From Azotimanducus sp965220185 (GTDB taxonomy: Bacteria; Pseudomonadota; Gammaproteobacteria; Pseudomonadales; Azotimanducaceae), in the NCBI GenBank assembly GCA_965220185.1, contig OZ244807.1, positions 2,914,001-2,978,000 of the forward strand: 64,000 bases of DNA, given 5' to 3'. How positions within the stretch are numbered: position 1 is the first letter of the stretch; every line of letters begins with the position of its first letter. Positions 8,635 to 16,883 of the stretch are shown piece after piece. The notes below the pieces were generated by a model that was given only the letters and a program-made list of their open reading frames with translations, was not told the DNA's origin and ran no database searches. The translations under genes were made by a program, and so were the position numbers.

Positions 8635-8901
8635 ATGGCAGCCATGGCCAACCCTCCTCATCCAGGCGAGACCATTCGTTTCGACTGCATTGAAGCGAGC
8701 AACCTCTCAGTCACCGATGCATCTCATCTTCTCGGGTGTTCCCGGCCCGCCCTATCGCGTTTACTCAATGGACGAGCCAGCATTTCGCCTAACATGGCAC
8801 TGGCACTAGAACGCCAAGGCTGGAGCAATGCCGATTTTTGGATGCGTTTGCAGGCAGCCTACGACCTCGCTCAAGCACGCCGCCGCGCTTCCGCGGCGTA
8901 G
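8635..8901 (+). CDS. higA: HigA-family antitoxin
   Basis: 88 residues with the HigA opening NPPHPGETIRFDCIE and a helix-turn-helix (VTDASHLLGCSRPALSRLLN, about 28-47) followed by ISPNMALALE. It binds operator DNA and neutralises HigB in complete systems. AGGAG at 8621-8625 supports the ATG at 8635. Because higB next door is broken, it is an orphan antitoxin; it may persist as a regulator or as protection against a related toxin elsewhere. Confidence 0.92.
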   Translation: MAAMANPPHPGETIRFDCIEASNLSVTDASHLLGCSRPALSRLLNGRASISPNMALALERQGWSNADFWMRLQAAYDLAQARRRASAA

Positions 8902-8981
8902 GATTGCGCGAACGCTATCGAATGTATTGGCCGTTTTCGTCTTGGTCGCCCACCCTGTACTGGGTTATCGCTCACGCCCCT

Positions 8982-10214
8982 TCAAATATAGGATGCCGGA
9001 ATCGCCGTAACGTCGGGACGTATCGCCACCGGAGATTCGCGTAAGCAGACAATCGCCCCCGGCCCAATGTTGCGACCGAGCCGCTTGAGACTTGGGAAGC
9101 CGTGGCTTGCGGAACGCCCGGGAGAAGCGGTTTTCTTGATCTCGACGGGATGCAGTGTGTTGTCTTGCTCGATCAGCAAATCCACCTCCTTACCGTCCTT
9201 GTCCCTGAAGAAATAGAAGTGCGCCTGCTGCGCACGGTGCCAGTAGCTCTTCACAATTTCAGCGACCACCCAGGTTTCAAGGATTGCGCCTGACATCGCG
9301 CCTGCTTCGAGAGTCTCCGGCGAAGTCCACTGTGTGAGATACGCACAGAGGCCAGTGTCAAGAAAGTATAGTTTTGGCGTCTTGATCGCTCGGTTTGTGA
9401 CGTTGCTGTGGTAAGGCTGAAGCAGATAGATGATGCCGGAAGTCTCCAAGATCGAGAGCCACGACTTGACGGTCTTCTGATCCGCACCCACGTCACGCGC
9501 AAGGTCTGCAAAGTTGATTAACTGGCCTGTTCGAGCTGCCGCAGCACGTAGCAGCCGATGAAAAGCCATTTCATCGCCGACCCGCGCGAGCGCTCGCACA
9601 TCTCGCTCGATATAGGTTTGCAGGTACGAACTGTAGAACACGTCCCTAACTTGCGAGCCTGAGAGCACAACCCGTGGAAAAGAACCAAGCCAGATGCGTT
9701 GATAGATTTCGCTCAGCGTCCTGCCGCCGCGCTCGCTCGCTTCAGCATGTTGAAGCCACTCAGCAGAAGGAAGGAATGGAGTCGCGCCATCTTCATCGCG
9801 CTGATCAATTTCGGCCTGTGAAAAGCCCAGCAGATCAAGTATCGCCACCCGTCCTGCGAGCGATTCAGCGATTCCGTGCATCAAGTGAAATTTCTGCGAA
9901 CCCGTCAACCAATACATGCCGGGCTGCTGCGTTTGATCAACTGCAATCTTGATTTGGCTGAAGAGCTCAGGCGCATACTGCACTTCGTCAATAGTCAAGG
10001 GCGCAGGATGCCTTTGCAGGAACAAGGCGGGGTCGTGCACTGCAAGTTCGCGCTCGTCAAGATCATCGAGTGTGACGTGGTTTCGCTCCGCTCCGGCGCA
10101 ATGCTCAAGCAGAGTGGATTTGCCGACTTGACGTGGGCCTGTGACGAGCAGGACGGGGAAAGTGTCCGACAAGGTGCGGATGGATTTGGCGAGTGTTCGT
10201 TGTCGGTATGTCAC
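8982..10214 (-). CDS. AAA ATPase with DUF4143 domain (copy 3 of 3)
   Basis: 410 residues. Walker A GPRQVGKST (26-34), Walker B LTIDE (73-77) followed by VQYAPE, a winged-helix region near 230-265 and a C-terminal GKEVDLLIE...HPVEIKKT pattern of PD-(D/E)xK type with the Lys kept. An insertion relative to copy 2 after the sensor region (residues about 140-165) is rich in acidic and serine residues. It is divergent from the ORC-like ATPase at 10349 with a 134-base gap. Together the three DUF4143 genes and higBA form a block of stand-alone accessory genes all pointing leftward except higBA. Confidence 0.88.
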   Translation of the reverse strand: MTYRQRTLAKSIRTLSDTFPVLLVTGPRQVGKSTLLEHCAGAERNHVTLDDLDERELAVHDPALFLQRHPAPLTIDEVQYAPELFSQIKIAVDQTQQPGMYWLTGSQKFHLMHGIAESLAGRVAILDLLGFSQAEIDQRDEDGATPFLPSAEWLQHAEASERGGRTLSEIYQRIWLGSFPRVVLSGSQVRDVFYSSYLQTYIERDVRALARVGDEMAFHRLLRAAAARTGQLINFADLARDVGADQKTVKSWLSILETSGIIYLLQPYHSNVTNRAIKTPKLYFLDTGLCAYLTQWTSPETLEAGAMSGAILETWVVAEIVKSYWHRAQQAHFYFFRDKDGKEVDLLIEQDNTLHPVEIKKTASPGRSASHGFPSLKRLGRNIGPGAIVCLRESPVAIRPDVTAIPASYI

Positions 10215-10348
10215 TTTGTTCGGCTAATCTGGCAGTGGTTTCCATATTAGCCGAAAACATATCCTGACGATCCGTCTGATCATGAATCTCATGGGGGAGC
10301 AAGCCCTTGGCTATAATCCCCGCAAGAGCTAGGGCTAGATACCTTTAC

Positions 10349-11608
10349 ATGTCGAAGATCGTTCATGAAAAGCTCAGGAAGCTGATAGCGGATCATGGTG
10401 AGCGCAAACCCCCGATCGCTTTCGGCGGGCGGGAGAACATCATTGGTTCCGTATGCGAAATATCGCAGTGTCTTCTCGATGCAGAACGATTCCTAGGAGG
10501 AGACACCTTTATCGTTGGCGGGCCTCCGGGCTCGGGGAAGACCTCGCTTGTTCACGAAATCATCAAGCGGTTAGCGAAAAGAACCTTGATGAGCAAGCCC
10601 GTTCAATCTGTCTTTTGTGCGAGTCCTTCCGCTGCCGGCGCTTACCAGAATTTACTATGGAATTTAGCATCGGCATTGACGGGAACAAACAAAGAAAAAC
10701 TTAGCAGCGAACACAAATCCCTATTTTCAGTCGAAGTGAAGGCTGAAGCGCTAGGCGCTGTGAAGGGAGAATATGGGCGCGAAGTCAAAGTGCCGGATGC
10801 GAACAGTCTTGATCAACTCATCTCATTGACCAAGAGACCAGCAAATCGGCCGATTGTTGTATTCATTGATGAAGCGCAGAATGTCGAGAAAGGCGGCGAT
10901 GTTGCTAGATTGATCGACATGCTTCACACGCAAAACGAATTGCCCATTCTGCTCGTGTGCGCCGGGCTTGCGAACACAAAGGACAGGCTTCATGAGTTGA
11001 AGTTAGTAAGCAGGTCTACGCTTAAGCACTATTTTGCCTTGGGCCCGCTAGAGCCAGAAGAATCTGCTGAGACCGCAAGACACGCTTTGGATGTGATTTG
11101 TGAGAAGTCAGGTGTACAGAGGACGAGTGACCAGAAGCGCGACCTGATTGCTGATCGTATTGCCACCGAGTCCGACAATTGGCCGCGCCATCTCACCTGT
11201 TGCCTCATCGCACTTTGCGAGGAGTTGGCGAAACAAGACCGACCGTCCTTGGCGGACTTTCGTCTTGTCGATGCCATCAGAACAGGCAGCGAATACAGGC
11301 AAGCCTACTACCAGGAGCGATTGAATACCTCGAAAATGCCAATACCAGTCCTTGCCGACTTGTATCGAGCTATAAGAGCCGAGCACCTCTCGCAACTAGC
11401 CTGTGAAGACACGCTCGAAGAGATAATCGCACGGTATCAGGACAAGGGCGCCACCTCGCTGAAGCGACGGTTTCCCACTGGCGAAGAGGCTTTTGAATGG
11501 GTGCGGCGGCTGGGGCTGGTCACAACCGACGGGCCGGATGAAACTTGCCGGGTACCAATTCCTTCAATGGAAACGTTTGTCGAGGAGAAGTACCGGGCAT
11601 TGAACTGA
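10349..11608 (+). CDS. ORC/Cdc6-like AAA+ ATPase (paralogue 1)
   Basis: 419 residues from ATG 10349; an upstream in-frame ATA start is less likely. The order is a GGREN box (26-30), Walker A GGPPGSGKT (57-65), Walker B VVFIDE (170-175) followed by AQN, a sensor-1 strand LLVCAG, and a C-terminal helical/winged-helix part ending CRVPIPSMETFVEEKYRALN. The GR(E/D) box plus early Walker A is characteristic of ORC/STAND-type ATPases. The function is unknown. Its 3' third is duplicated at 14457-14741. Base composition is more AT-rich than the flanking core genes, consistent with transfer. Confidence 0.75.
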   Translation: MSKIVHEKLRKLIADHGERKPPIAFGGRENIIGSVCEISQCLLDAERFLGGDTFIVGGPPGSGKTSLVHEIIKRLAKRTLMSKPVQSVFCASPSAAGAYQNLLWNLASALTGTNKEKLSSEHKSLFSVEVKAEALGAVKGEYGREVKVPDANSLDQLISLTKRPANRPIVVFIDEAQNVEKGGDVARLIDMLHTQNELPILLVCAGLANTKDRLHELKLVSRSTLKHYFALGPLEPEESAETARHALDVICEKSGVQRTSDQKRDLIADRIATESDNWPRHLTCCLIALCEELAKQDRPSLADFRLVDAIRTGSEYRQAYYQERLNTSKMPIPVLADLYRAIRAEHLSQLACEDTLEEIIARYQDKGATSLKRRFPTGEEAFEWVRRLGLVTTDGPDETCRVPIPSMETFVEEKYRALN

Positions 11609-11772
11609 ATTCAGCGCAAATTCGACAGCATGAACATGAATGGCTTTGCCCACAGAAATCGCGAGGAACTCATTCCCCGGCTACCTGCAAGCGATTCGGT
11701 GATTCCACGCATCCGCTGGAATTTGGGATTGCGGGAATGCTGAAGGCTTAGTTCTCTGTTCGCCAACATGTC
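11609..11772. other. Spacer with a relic of the 179-residue gene
   Basis: No intact gene. Bases 11628-11682 (CAGCAT...CCCCGG) resemble, with gaps and substitutions, positions 15127-15182 inside the minus-strand gene at 15028-15567, so this is a short degenerate fragment of that gene family. The same relic follows the partial ATPase copy at 14757-14812. The stretch 11683-11752 is also shared with 14813-14882. The IS481-like element then begins. Confidence 0.6.
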
Positions 11773-11837
11773 CTAGTTCAAACACATGTGAGACTCCGGC
11801 AGCCGTGGAGGGGCCGACCGGTCTCTTTCAGGGATGA

Positions 11838-11941
11838 GCCGGCGATTCGCCCACGCTGCGGTCGCTACGCTCCCTTCGCGTGGGCGAATCGCCGGCGCCG
11901 CCGGAACCCCCCCGATGCCGCGCATGCGCGGCATCGGGGGG
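11838..11941. repeat. Two perfect hairpins in the IS leader
   Basis: The first stem pairs 11838-11855 with 11879-11896 (GCCGGCGATTCGCCCACG and its exact complement, 23-base loop). The second, 11908-11941, is a continuous 34-bp palindrome centred on GCGCATGCGC with C6 and G6 at its ends. Both lie between the left IS end and the transposase start. They could block read-through from flanking genes or hide the start codon, as seen for other IS leaders; this role is inferred. Confidence 0.7.
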
Positions 11942-11990
11942 CGGTTCGGATACCCTTGGTCTTTTCGACAACCACAAGGATCACCGAACC

Positions 11991-12841
11991 ATGCAATTGT
12001 ATTCCAAGCGGCACCTCTCCCACCGCGCCATCCAGGTCGACGAGTCCACGCCCCCGGAGGCGTCCGTCCGGCTCCGCAGGATCGAGATGCACGACCGGCT
12101 CCGCTCCGAGGGCTGCTCGGAGGCCACCGCCCTCAAGGCCGTCGGCTGGTCGAGGGCGACCCTGCGCCGCTGGAAGCGGCGCCTGCGGGAAGGCGGCCCC
12201 GCCGGGCTGGCCGCGAAGAGCCGCAGGCCGCGCTCGCCACGCGGGCGCGAATGGACGCGCGCCCAGCAGCGGGCCGTCCGGGACAGGCGCGGGGAGCACC
12301 CCTTCATGGGCAAGGCGAGGCTGCGCTTCATGCTCGCCCGCGACGGCGTCCTCCTGTCCGAGCCCACATCGGCAGGATCCTCGCGAAGGGCGTGGCGCCC
12401 GGACACGCGCGGCCCTGCGCCTTCCTCCGCGGACGCGCCGCGCCGAAGCGGCGCCGCGACTTCTCCGCCGGCCACGCCAGGCGGCTCCTCGAAGCGCTGC
12501 TCGACGAGCACCCTTGGATCAAGTCCATCCAGGTCGACGGCGGCTCCGAGTTCATGGCCGAGTTCGAAACCGCCTGCCGCGACCTCGGGCGCCCGCTCTT
12601 CGTCCTCCCTCCAAGAGCCCCCAGGCTCAACGGCTGCGTCGAGCGCGCCCACGACGCCTCCAGGACCGAGTTCCGGGCCCTCTGCTCCGGCGAACTCACC
12701 GTCGCCGAGGCCGCGCCCGCCCTCGCCAAATTCCAACACTTCCACAACGCCGTCAGACCACACATGTCCCTGGACTGGAAGACCCCTTTCGAGTACCTTT
12801 CCTCTGCCTTGGAAATCCCCGTCCAGTCTCACATGTGCTGA
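11991..12841 (+). pseudogene. IS481-type transposase, frameshifted and internally deleted
   Basis: From ATG 11991 the first frame gives an N-terminal helix-turn-helix (ATALKAVGWSRATLRRW) and continues to about 12360 (RDGVLLSEP). The homology then shifts to another frame (HIGRILAKG...) and ends with an integrase core of the type SIQVDGGSEFMAEF...PRLNGCVERAH. RDFSAGHARR joins directly to LLEALLDEHP, so the segment that should carry the first catalytic Asp is missing. It has a frameshift and a deletion and cannot be active; the second Asp and the Glu of DDE remain. Confidence 0.8.
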
Positions 12842-12842
12842 A

Positions 12843-13024
12843 CTAGGAGCCTGCGCCGTAGGAATTCAGGAAAGCGAAAATTCGATTCCGCCGCCCGTTT
12901 GGACGGTCGATTGAGGACAATGTCGGGCTATATTTGACGAAATCGAATCGAACAAGGTCAAATGTTCAAAGGGGCGAGCGGAAGCGGATTTGCAGCCCTG
13001 AATTCCTACGGCGCAGACTCCTAG
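12843..13024. mobile_element. MITE-A copy 2
   Basis: 182 bp, same length as copy 1, with CTAG at both ends and terminal repeats of 28 bp with one mismatch. It touches the right end of the IS481-like element through a shared CTAG. The right end stops 88 bases before the ATG of the poly-C gene, so that gene's promoter begins at or near the element border; a TTGACT that could act as a -35 box lies at 13034-13039. Confidence 0.85.
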
Positions 13025-13112
13025 CTCAGCCATTTGACTTTCCCCTTTGCGTTATGGAATGATTGCAGCGTTGTCATTTTCATTCCCGCCCTTTGCGGAG
13101 CAAGGAAACACA

Positions 13113-13740
13113 ATGAAAAGATCCCCCCCCCCCCCCCCCCCTCGCTAGATTAGGCGCCTTCCTGCTGCTGGCAGTGCTTGCGGCACCGTCCGCGGCGCAG
13201 CCGCAGTGCCTCATATCAACAACGGCGCACGGTACGGAGGACAAATCCATCTCAAGCTTCGCCAATAACGTCCTGACTGTGGACGAGGGCGGGAACTGGT
13301 TTCTCGAGCTGACCTTCAGGTGCACGGGCATAACGAACACGTCCACCCATGATCCGACAATTGAAATCACCGGCATAGCAGTCGATAGCAGCCCTTTATG
13401 GATGGATGACACGAACAAAAGATTCAAGGGGGACATCTGGAATCGGGACGGCTTCGGGCCCACCACATTCGGTGGCAATGACCCGACAGGGGACTTCTCT
13501 GCACGGGTGAAACTGTCTGGCACGAGCATCGACGACAACTGCCACGATACCGGTGCTTGGACGCAAATGCAGTTCACTGCAAAGATCGGCAACACTGTAA
13601 CTAACACCGACATGGCGGCAAGAACCATCACCGTGACGGCGAGGGATGACGACCCCCTGACACTCACACTGTCCCCTGGCAAACCGTGGGAGACCACGAT
13701 CGATCCCTGGAAACTGCCCTGTGATCGCTCGTCCTCGTGA
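13113..13740 (+). CDS. Secreted protein with poly-C tract in its signal peptide, phase-OFF (1)
   Basis: ATG 13113, preceded by AAGGA, reads MKRS and then enters a run of 19 C (13123-13141). As sequenced this frame stops at TAG 13146. The frame one base away reads LARLGAFLLLAVLAAPSAA, a clean signal peptide, and stays open to TGA 13738-13740. Losing one C (or gaining two) joins ATG, a polyproline n-region, signal peptide and a mature protein of about 180 residues with four Cys and many Thr, Asp and Gly. No domain is recognised; the composition suggests a beta-rich secreted or surface protein. A GTG at 13174 is in frame but lies inside the signal peptide. Confidence 0.7.
13123..13141 (+). repeat. 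Homopolymer C19 tract
   Basis: Nineteen consecutive C bases between codon 4 and the hydrophobic core of the signal peptide. Tracts of this length slip readily during replication, switching the frame. The exact count in an assembly is an average, so ON and OFF cells may coexist. Confidence 0.9.
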
Positions 13741-13867
13741 TGGGAGGGTCTATCCCAATGTAGGGGAACTGTTCTGGTTCGTCCCAACCGCCACGCCTGT
13801 CCGACGGCATGCCGTTTGACTCAAAACCGGTCGCAAGCCGGGGGCGATTGTTCCATCCTTGTTTTCC

Positions 13868-13908
13868 GTCAAGGCAAAACTGCTGGCAATCAGCATTTTT
13901 GCCTTGAC
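13868..13908. terminator. Long hairpin in the 13741-14054 gap
   Basis: GTCAAGGCAAAA (13868-13879) pairs with TTTTGCCTTGAC (13897-13908), and an inner TGCTG/CAGCA pair extends the stem to about 17 bp with one mismatch and a 5-base loop. It lies 128 bases after the poly-C gene and may end its transcript, though no U-run follows the outer stem. The rest of 13741-14054 holds no gene that I can support. Confidence 0.45.
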
Positions 13909-14054
13909 TCTCGACAGATCTGAGTCCATGACGGCTCCGTCGTTTTATTGAATCCTGCTCGTTTCGAGAGTCATCAGGTCTGCGCATACACTTCCAGCCC
14001 TAAATAGCTGCCTTCGGAGGCACAAATAATATTGATTCGGTCTATCGCGCCATT

Positions 14055-14239
14055 ATGAGCGAAAGTGGCGAGAACGGAGAACCACCGCTAGCGTTCCGTC
14101 CGATTAGTGGTACTGGAGATGTTTCTCTTGCCAACTACACACGCGCCCTAAGGCGCGCACTTGAGAAAGAGTGCATCCACAAGTTCGAGAATTGGTCGCA
14201 GAAGTTGAAACAGGTGCAGATATACAAACCTACATTCAA
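14055..14239 (+). pseudogene. Interrupted ORF of unknown function
   Basis: ATG 14055 opens MSESGENGEPPLAFRPISGT and continues for about 60 residues (…LEKECIHKFENWSQKLKQV...) before running into the antisense of an IS30-type transposase fragment at about 14240. The original C-terminus is therefore lost. I do not recognise the family; the visible part is charged and probably helical. Confidence 0.3.
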
Positions 14240-14377
14240 CCTTCTCAGCTCCCGCGACACCGTCGACGGCGACCGCCCCATCGACCTCGCGATCTCCGAG
14301 CGCGAACCCCCCGCCTTCAGGCGCGTCGTGATGTCGTATCTCTCCTTCGGGGTCAGGTGGGTGTAGCTTTTCGCCAT
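14237..14377 (-). pseudogene. IS30-family transposase, N-terminal fragment
   Basis: ATG at 14377 gives MAKSYTHLTPKERYDITTRL followed by SRSEIARSMGRSPSTVSREL, the N-terminal helix-turn-helix of IS30 transposases. Homology ends after about 47 residues and the frame continues into unrelated DNA, so the DDE core is absent. The 70 bases beyond the start (14378-14450) may be the IS terminal region. It is a one-ended remnant. Confidence 0.8.
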
Positions 14378-14456
14378 CGTGTTCCTCCAGCGGTTTGGTA
14401 GACCGGAGGATGCTGCCCCACCCGACCCTTCTTAACTTCTGGAGCGTTGCGCTAGC

Positions 14457-14741
14457 AAGTTGAAACTAGTAAGCAGGTCTATGCTTAGCACTATTTTGCC
14501 TTGGGCCCGCTAGAGCCAGGAGAATCTGCTGAGACCGCAAGACACGCTCGAAGAGATAATCGCACGGTATCAGGACAAGGGCGCCACCTCGCTGAAGCGA
14601 CGGTTTCCCACTGGCGAAGAGGCTTTTGAATGGGTGCGGCGGCTGGGGCTGGTCACAACCGACGGGCCGGATGAAACTTGCCGGGTACCAATTCCTTCAA
14701 TGGAAACGTTTGTCGAGGAGAAGTGCCGGGCATTGAACTGA
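14457..14741 (+). pseudogene. Partial, internally deleted copy of ORC-like ATPase 1
   Basis: 14457-14548 matches 10993-11086 and 14549-14741 matches 11416-11608 of ATPase 1 almost base for base. The junction is the 10-bp repeat AAGACACGCT, present at both ends of the missing 329 bases in the intact gene, so the deletion arose by recombination between short direct repeats. There is no 5' part and no start. The match continues past the stop to about 14885. Confidence 0.85.
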
Positions 14742-15027
14742 ATTCAGCGCAAATTCGACAGCATGAACGTCAATGGCTTTGCCCGCAGAAATCGCGAGGA
14801 ACTCATTCCCCGGCTACCTGCAAGCGATTCGGTGATTCCACGCATCCGCTGGAATTTTGGATTTCGGGAATGCTGAAGGCTCAGTTTTTCGTTCCCTGAT
14901 CACCACCGAATTATCTTGAAGCCGCAGGTGATTCTGCCCGATATTGATTTTCGCGGCAGCGCGGAGATTCAATCCCATGTGGTTCAACACGTTGAGACTG
15001 ATAGTCATGAAATATTTGGGATTGCGA

Positions 15028-15567
15028 TCAGTCATTAAATGCTGCTTCAAGGTTGAATGTAGGCGCCATTTGTTCACGCTCCATGTCCAAAATCGCGCCG
15101 CCGATCCCCTCATTGGTTACCGTGTCAAGTACAGCATCAATGGCTTGGCCCACACAAATCGTGAGGAACTCATCCCCCGGTGGCATTATTTTGTCAATGC
15201 TGCCAGAGAAGATTGTTGTTCCATTTCTGATCACGCGAACCTCCCGATCACTTTCCAAGAATACTTGATATTTGTCTCCGATATCCTCGAAAGTTCTTGA
15301 GCAGGGCTTAAGTTTGATGGCATCCACGCCAAGGAGTTTCGGTAAGAAGTTGTAACCCTGACGTGTCGCTCCTGAAACTATGATTTGCTTGATTAATTCT
15401 TTGGTCTCATTTCGGTAGTCGGCGCAATATTTATCCTGATCATCTAGGAGTCGTTGAGCCATCTGCTCCAACGTTTCCATAGAGAGGTCGCTTGCTTTGA
15501 CACTTGATTCGTCGAGAATGTCTGCGGCACGACTCGCCAGTTCTTCTTTTAGTTCTTCATGGTTCAT
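15028..15567 (-). CDS. Hypothetical protein, 179 residues, associated with ORC-like ATPase 1
   Basis: Soluble, acidic protein with no recognised domain. The first 70 residues are helical and charged (ELKEELASRAADILDESSVK); the second half has a hydrophobic, Gly-rich stretch (AIDAVLDTVTNEGIGGAILD) that might pack as an amphipathic helix pair. Degenerate fragments of the same gene sit immediately downstream of ATPase 1 and of its partial copy, in the same convergent orientation, which suggests that the gene travels with that ATPase. The start at 15567 is supported by length only. Confidence 0.6.
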   Translation of the reverse strand: MNHEELKEELASRAADILDESSVKASDLSMETLEQMAQRLLDDQDKYCADYRNETKELIKQIIVSGATRQGYNFLPKLLGVDAIKLKPCSRTFEDIGDKYQVFLESDREVRVIRNGTTIFSGSIDKIMPPGDEFLTICVGQAIDAVLDTVTNEGIGGAILDMEREQMAPTFNLEAAFND

Positions 15568-15751
15568 ATGATGCCTTTATTTAATTGTTTTACGAAGAAA
15601 CGAGCAGGGAATATCAGTACACGACTGTCATGGTAGCAGTTCTGGCACTGCTGACTCCGCTCCGACCAGCATCCCGATTCCCCAAGAGATCAATCCTGGT
15701 GCCGAGCACAGATATTCGCCAATTTGCCTTGCGCCTATCGCAGCAAGTGAC

Positions 15752-16657
15752 TCACGGCAGTGGCGGGCGGCGAAATACCTCTTCGGCATGCCAGCGGACG
15801 AATTCCGAGTTTGGAATGAGGTCAGGAAGAAGGGGCTTGCGCAGAGGCTGTCCGTGAAAGTCCCGCAACCACTGCAGTCCCCGACTCTGACCATGCACAT
15901 GGCTTGATACCATTATCTCGAAACCAGCCTCAATGTCTTTCATGCCCCAAGCACCTCTATCCAGCGCCTTGTGGTGAAGGCCACACAAAGCCAGTCCGTT
16001 CTCAACTTTATCCGGGCCTCCTGCGGCATGCCACTTGATGTGCGCGGCCTCAAGCCCAAGCAATTCATCTCCGATACGAATATCAAAATTACATACCGCG
16101 CAGCGATACTCGTAATTTCGCAGCACTTCGTCGCGGAACCGTGGGTCGCGGGCCTTCGCTTGCGCATCGCGTACTACAGTTTCTTTGCGTAGGCCAACAG
16201 CTGCCCGAATGTCATCGTGAAGCGACTCTGGAAAATGCCAAGTCAAGATCAAATCCGCAACCTCTGGGATTCGGCTGGGTTTTTCTATCAACCATCGGTG
16301 GTCATCCTCTTTGAAACCACCTTTCGCTTTGTGCTCTCTCAGACTGCTCTTGTGAACATCACCGCTGGCTGTCTTCTGAATAGTCTCGATGCCCGGCACT
16401 TCCCAAACGCCATCCGCACAGAGCCGAGCAAACGGATACTCTGCGTGAACGGTCTGCCTAGGTCTTCCGAATCTCTTGAGCAGTAAAACAAGCGCGGCTT
16501 CTATTTCTTCAAAGGAAGCCAGCCGAGTACCGCCACGTTGAATTCGCCCCAGCATGAAGAGCAAGAGCAGAGGTTTGTTGGGCGCACGCTGGCCGTCCGA
16601 CCGCCACAGCTTGATGTTCTCCAATCTGGCTAAGAAGGCCAATGAAATGACGCACAA
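15752..16657 (-). CDS. SBD-HNH restriction endonuclease (phosphorothioate-DNA-binding type)
   Basis: 301 residues with the two-domain build of ScoMcrA/SprMcrA-like enzymes: an N-terminal sulfur-binding domain with APNKPLLLLFMLGRI (25-39) and EYPFARL (73-79), and a C-terminal HNH nuclease with Cys186/Cys189, AAHIKWHAAGGP (204-215), Asn220 and Cys225-HH229. Known members cut DNA near Dnd phosphorothioates or methylated sites. No dnd genes are in the window, so it may guard against incoming phosphorothioated DNA. The track start is a TTG; a nearby in-frame start is possible. Confidence 0.85.
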   Translation of the reverse strand: MCVISLAFLARLENIKLWRSDGQRAPNKPLLLLFMLGRIQRGGTRLASFEEIEAALVLLLKRFGRPRQTVHAEYPFARLCADGVWEVPGIETIQKTASGDVHKSSLREHKAKGGFKEDDHRWLIEKPSRIPEVADLILTWHFPESLHDDIRAAVGLRKETVVRDAQAKARDPRFRDEVLRNYEYRCAVCNFDIRIGDELLGLEAAHIKWHAAGGPDKVENGLALCGLHHKALDRGAWGMKDIEAGFEIMVSSHVHGQSRGLQWLRDFHGQPLRKPLLPDLIPNSEFVRWHAEEVFRRPPLP

Positions 16658-16883
16658 TCCATGTTGTGAAGATTCTAACGCACCGCAAGAATCTCAAATT
16701 TGCAAATGTTTTGAAATGACATTGCTCAATCAGCTAATTCGATCCTCGACACCCTAAACAAAATCGCTAGCCTTTGACGCCTTCGGTCAGCGACGAATCT
16801 GCGCCGCTCGAAGCCGCGGAGGCCTGTGTCAGAATAGCGTCCGAAGTATCCATCTTTCATGGACACTTGAAAGGGAACACACA

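Larger units (their letters stand above)
11773..12846 (+). mobile_element. IS481-like insertion sequence, defective
   Basis: 1074 bp including CTAG at both ends. Terminal repeats are CTAGTTCAAACACATGTGAG and the near-complement ending CTGAACTAG at the right. The internal DNA is far richer in GC than its surroundings. It encodes one integrase-type transposase that is now broken (separate entry). The right CTAG is shared with MITE-A copy 2, so one of them inserted at the border of the other. CTAG targeting is described for IS481 itself, which fits the family assignment from the transposase. Confidence 0.8.

Noticed and set aside
11788..12914. Three long Arg/Pro-rich frames in the GC-rich IS
   Set aside because: They are partial or shadow readings of one broken transposase; only the segments with the helix-turn-helix and integrase core carry homology.
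13080..13787. 235-residue minus-strand frame over poly-C gene 1
   Set aside because: It reads through the complement of the C tract as polyglycine and has no start context or domain; the plus-strand signal peptide explains the region.
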